The notes under the pieces were generated by a model. It saw nothing but the letters and a program-made list of their open reading frames with translations. It did no database searches and was not told the origin of the DNA. From assembly GCA_902826155.1 (NCBI GenBank), contig CADEDU010000129.1:1-7806 (forward strand): DNA of 7,806 nucleotides, written 5' to 3'. Numbering within the stretch: the stretch's first letter is position 1; each line of letters opens with the position of its first letter. The position numbers and the translations under genes were made by a program. This document shows, one piece after another, positions 5,995 through 7,806 of this stretch. This DNA comes from an uncultured beta proteobacterium (GTDB taxonomy: Bacteria; Pseudomonadota; Gammaproteobacteria; Burkholderiales; SG8-39).

Positions 5995-6324
5995 TTACTC
6001 GATCGTCGCGTCGCTGTCGCAGCCGCGGCCAGCCGCGATCATTCGCAGCACGAGGCGAGCGAACATACGATCCGCACCGATCGCGCGCGCCGGCAGCCAG
6101 CGTGGCAGGAGCGCACACGGCTCATCGACGACCCCGCATCGGTAGCGCGACTCGCTCTGGATCCAGCGCAACGCTTTGCACGCTCCGGTACGGCGGCGAC
6201 TGACCAGGATCCCAACCGGACATGGTTCGGCCAGGCAGCACACGCCGCAGCCGTTGCACGGGGCGCCCAACTTGGGCTTGGGCGGTGCGGCCGGATGAAT
6301 CGCGATCGTGCGATAGCTCGACAT
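5995..6324 (-). CDS. Small cysteine-rich CxxCxxCC protein, probable metal or Fe-S binder
   Basis: The product has 109 residues and nine cysteines: 23, 26, 29, 30, 35, 49, 63, 70 and 102. The cluster APCNGCGVCC...EPCPVG (22-38) has the CxxCxxCC arrangement of the YkgJ/UPF0153-type putative zinc- or iron-chelating proteins, followed by VSRRRTGAC. The end reads AAGRGCDSD. I recall conserved hypothetical proteins of this form in Burkholderiales, but their function is not known to me. No signal peptide is seen, so it is probably cytoplasmic. ATG at 6324 is the only usual start codon between the upstream in-frame TAG (6408-6406, which is also the cupin stop) and the cysteine cluster. There is no Shine-Dalgarno sequence; a perfect palindrome ends one base before the ATG. 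It follows the cupin gene on the same strand by 81 nt. It converges with the J-protein gene, so a functional link to HscC is not implied. Confidence 0.85.
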   Translation of the reverse strand: MSSYRTIAIHPAAPPKPKLGAPCNGCGVCCLAEPCPVGILVSRRRTGACKALRWIQSESRYRCGVVDEPCALLPRWLPARAIGADRMFARLVLRMIAAGRGCDSDATIE

Positions 6325-6325
6325 G

Positions 6326-6345
6326 GGGTGCGAAGCTTCGCACCC
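6326..6345. repeat. Perfect 20-bp palindrome next to the start codon of the cysteine-rich gene
   Basis: GGGTGCGAAG is followed directly by its reverse complement, giving a perfect palindrome with AAGCTT at the centre. It ends one base before the ATG at 6324, where a ribosome-binding site would normally be. It could be an operator for a dimeric regulator, or an RNA hairpin that occludes the start. Confidence 0.8.
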
Positions 6346-6349
6346 GGCG

Positions 6350-6368
6350 CTGACGCGCCGCGCGTCAG
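6350..6368. repeat. 8-bp inverted repeat with 3-nt loop, CTGACGCG-ccg-CGCGTCAG
   Basis: This perfect GC-rich inverted repeat lies 4 nt from the 20-bp palindrome, in the gap after the cupin stop codon. As RNA it would form a stable hairpin. It lacks a T-run. It may protect the 3' end of the cupin message or attenuate transcription into the cysteine-rich gene. Confidence 0.7.
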
Positions 6369-6370
6369 AG

Positions 6371-6391
6371 TGCGCAGTTCGGGCTTGCGCA
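6371..6391. repeat. Paired TGCGCA palindromes, 9-nt spacing
   Basis: TGCGCA occurs at 6371-6376 and 6386-6391. Each copy is self-complementary, and the two could also pair as a 6-bp stem with a 9-nt loop. It is the third inverted repeat in a row between the cupin and cysteine-rich genes. Confidence 0.5.
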
Positions 6392-6405
6392 GCGATGCAG
6401 ATCGG

Positions 6406-7260
6406 CTACGACGTGGCCTCTTGCACGATCGGCGCGAGCCGCGGCACGTGCAGTTGCAGCAACGTCGAGGATTCGGTCGCGACGACCGGGCCACGTTCAG
6501 TCGCCAACGTGCGGATGCTGGTGTGCCTGGCGTACTGCGCATCGCCCGCAGTGCCTGCACCATCCAAGGCGAAATAGAAGCTCTCGGGCTCGAGCGCGAG
6601 CGAGGCCTGTGGCGCGACGCGATGCAGCGCGATCTTGGTGCCCCGCTCGGAGAACACGCCTAACAGCTTGCTCGCGACGCCGGCCTGGGTAGGATCAGGA
6701 CGCCAATCGAAATGCTCGGCACGCATGAACACCGGCCGCTCATAGCGCTCTTTCGGATAGACGAGCGGGCGCTTGTGGATGTGTTCCCAGATCGCCTCGT
6801 AAGCGTCCTGGTTCACCTTGGTGCCGTCGGGCTTGTAGGTCGTGTAGACGCCGCCATCGAACGTTCCACGCTGCTTCAGCTCACCCGCGGCACGATCCTC
6901 CTCGTACTCGGCGGTGTAGCCGGTGCCGCTCGCGCCGCCGAACTGGAGCAGGAGGTTCCAGGTGTCACCGTCGGACGTCTGCGGACCGTAGCGCGTGCCC
7001 TCGGGAAAGTAGCCGACCGAGCCGGGCTCGAGTCGACCGTCGGCGGCGTAGTCGAACACGCCCGCGATCTGAAAGCGCACCTGATCGAAGTTGTGCCGAT
7101 GACGTGGCGAGAAGAACTTCCCGGCGATGTTGACCAGTTTCAACGAGAAGTTATCCGGCCCCGCTTCGCCCTCGATCAGGCGGTAGGCCTTGATGACGCC
7201 CTCGCGGATCTGGTTGTCCAGCTGAGTGAGCTTGCGGCTGGCAAGCGGCACGACCTGCAT
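6406..7260 (-). CDS. Cupin-domain protein, probably a bicupin with a degenerate second half
   Basis: The product has 284 residues. A first cupin barrel spans about 35-110. Its motif 1 is SPRHRHNFDQVRFQIAG (51-67), with the metal-binding pair His54/His56 but Gln60 where the usual glutamate stands. Its motif 2 is GSVGYFPEGTRYGP (80-93), with Tyr91 where the usual histidine stands. A second, histidine-poor beta region (about 195-275, ending STLLQLHVP) looks like a degenerate cupin half. The active-site changes make a standard dioxygenase or isomerase role uncertain, and no substrate can be named. There is no signal peptide. ATG at 7260 is chosen over an upstream GTG at 7290, because GGAGGG (7271-7266) lies 5 nt before it and falls inside the longer version. 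The gene is divergent from the TTT receptor gene with 130 bp between them, which suggests shared regulation or a linked substrate. Confidence 0.88.
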   Translation of the reverse strand: MQVVPLASRKLTQLDNQIREGVIKAYRLIEGEAGPDNFSLKLVNIAGKFFSPRHRHNFDQVRFQIAGVFDYAADGRLEPGSVGYFPEGTRYGPQTSDGDTWNLLLQFGGASGTGYTAEYEEDRAAGELKQRGTFDGGVYTTYKPDGTKVNQDAYEAIWEHIHKRPLVYPKERYERPVFMRAEHFDWRPDPTQAGVASKLLGVFSERGTKIALHRVAPQASLALEPESFYFALDGAGTAGDAQYARHTSIRTLATERGPVVATESSTLLQLHVPRLAPIVQEATS

Positions 7261-7265
7261 GGCGA

Positions 7266-7271
7266 CCCTCC
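7266..7271 (-). promoter_or_regulatory. Ribosome-binding site of the cupin gene
   Basis: GGAGGG on the minus strand is 5 nt before the ATG at 7260 and excludes the in-frame GTG at 7290 as the likely start. Confidence 0.7.
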
Positions 7272-7324
7272 GGCTGTGAACGACTTGCACTGCAGGGACG
7301 ATGTTGCCACCATCCCGCAGTGAT

Positions 7325-7353
7325 TTGAATGGGGCGCTCGCGAGTCATACACC
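7325..7353 (+). promoter_or_regulatory. Candidate promoter of the TTT receptor gene
   Basis: TTGAAT (7325-7330) and TACACC (7348-7353) are separated by exactly 17 bp. They match the sigma70 boxes at about four and three positions. The start site would be near 7360, leaving a leader of about 30 nt that contains the ribosome-binding site. The spacer includes the 8-bp palindrome CTCGCGAG (7337-7344), a possible operator core. Confidence 0.42.
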
Positions 7354-7390
7354 GCCAACGCGCGCTTCGCCCGGAAAAAAGAGGATCCCG

Positions 7391-7806
7391 ATGCCACGCA
7401 ATGCAGCAAAGTTCGCCGGCGCTCTTACCGCACTCGTACTCGCGTCGATGCCGACTATCGGCGTCGCGCAGGAAAGCGCCGACACCTACCCGAGCCGCAC
7501 GATCAGGCTCGTTTCCTCGGGCGTCCCCGGGGGACTCACCGACGTCGTCGCGCGGGTCATGGCCGAGCGGCTGAGCGCGAGCAGCGCGATGCGCGGCCAG
7601 CAGGTAATCGTCGAGAACAAACCCGGCGCGTCGGGCATCATCGCCTCGACCTTCGTCGCCAAGGCGCCCGCCGACGGCTACACCATCGCCATCGCCGATC
7701 TCACGCAGACGGCGATCGTGCCTGCGCTCTACACCAAGCCGCCCTATCAGACGCAGCGCGACTTCGCGCCGGTGTCGTTGCTGGGCACCACGCCCTTCTT
7801 CCTTTC
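7391..7806 (+). CDS. Tripartite tricarboxylate transporter substrate-binding protein (Bug family), N-terminal part
   Basis: The 138 codons visible are cut by the window edge; complete family members have about 320 residues. Residues 1-26 form a Sec-type signal peptide (basic MPRNAAK, a hydrophobic core LTALVLASM, probable cleavage after GVA). The mature protein starts with the Bug hallmarks: YPSRTIRLVSSGVPGGLTDVVAR (33-55; the usual PPGGGTD loop is VPGGLTD here), then VIVENKPGASGIIAS (72-86) and KAPADGYTIAIAD (91-103). These two loops form the carboxylate-binding cleft in known Bug proteins. The ATG is preceded by GAGG (7381-7384) with 6-nt spacing. Such receptors bind small carboxylates or related solutes in the periplasm and often act without an adjacent TctAB permease; none is visible here. 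The divergent cupin gene may act on the same compound, but this is conjecture. Confidence 0.93.
   Translation, partial: MPRNAAKFAGALTALVLASMPTIGVAQESADTYPSRTIRLVSSGVPGGLTDVVARVMAERLSASSAMRGQQVIVENKPGASGIIASTFVAKAPADGYTIAIADLTQTAIVPALYTKPPYQTQRDFAPVSLLGTTPFFL

Noticed and set aside
5244..6203. Plus-strand frame of 319 codons running through the convergent gap
   Set aside because: It is an Arg/Ala-rich shadow of the J gene that continues antisense to the cysteine-rich gene. Both real genes have better support.
6325..6405. CRISPR-like or REP array made from the repeated hairpins
   Set aside because: The three inverted repeats differ in sequence and spacing, so they are not copies of one repeat unit.
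6039..6563. Minus-strand frame of 174 codons bridging the cupin and cysteine-rich genes
   Set aside because: It is out of frame with both real genes and Arg/Ser-rich, and it contains no family motif.

Overview
The window is GC-rich, gene-dense chromosomal DNA of proteobacterial type. Three things suggest a betaproteobacterium of the order Burkholderiales: a Bug-type tripartite tricarboxylate transporter (TTT) receptor, an HscC-type Hsp70 paired with a membrane J protein, and a small CxxCxxCC protein of a kind I associate with that group. The taxonomic call is an inference from gene content and codon use; no rRNA or marker gene is present. I see no tRNA, rRNA, CRISPR array, insertion sequence, integrase or phage gene.

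Layout. (1) Positions 1-2001, minus strand: a two-gene operon read right to left. A 467-residue protein made of three RidA/YjgF/UK114 domains (GTG start, good Shine-Dalgarno) is followed after 10 nt by a VOC-superfamily protein resembling methylmalonyl-CoA epimerase. A possible third gene starts at 86 and runs off the left edge, with weak support. (2) Positions 2002-2228: a divergent promoter region. It has a candidate promoter for the RidA gene whose spacer holds a tandem 9-bp repeat, and a -10-like box 8 nt before the hscC start, implying a leaderless hscC mRNA. (3) Positions 2229-5916, plus strand: hscC (specialised Hsp70) and a 654-residue J-domain protein with about ten membrane segments. 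The J gene has no usual start codon near its ribosome-binding site and appears to start at ATT. Its J domain has HPE where the classical motif is HPD. (4) Positions 5995-7260, minus strand: a bicupin-like protein followed by a 109-residue nine-cysteine protein. The 81-nt gap between them holds three inverted repeats in a row, including a perfect 20-bp palindrome one base before the second start codon. (5) Positions 7391-7806, plus strand: the N-terminal part of a TTT substrate-binding (Bug) receptor, cut by the right edge and divergent from the cupin gene.

How the genes may work together. HscC and the J protein form a chaperone pair in which the J protein would recruit HscC to the inner membrane. 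The RidA-fusion/VOC operon and the cupin/Bug divergon look like small-molecule metabolism, with the Bug receptor probably capturing a carboxylate in the periplasm. Their substrates cannot be read from the sequence. The most unusual items are the triple RidA fusion lacking the catalytic arginine in all three domains, the ATT start, and the palindrome cluster before the cysteine-rich gene.
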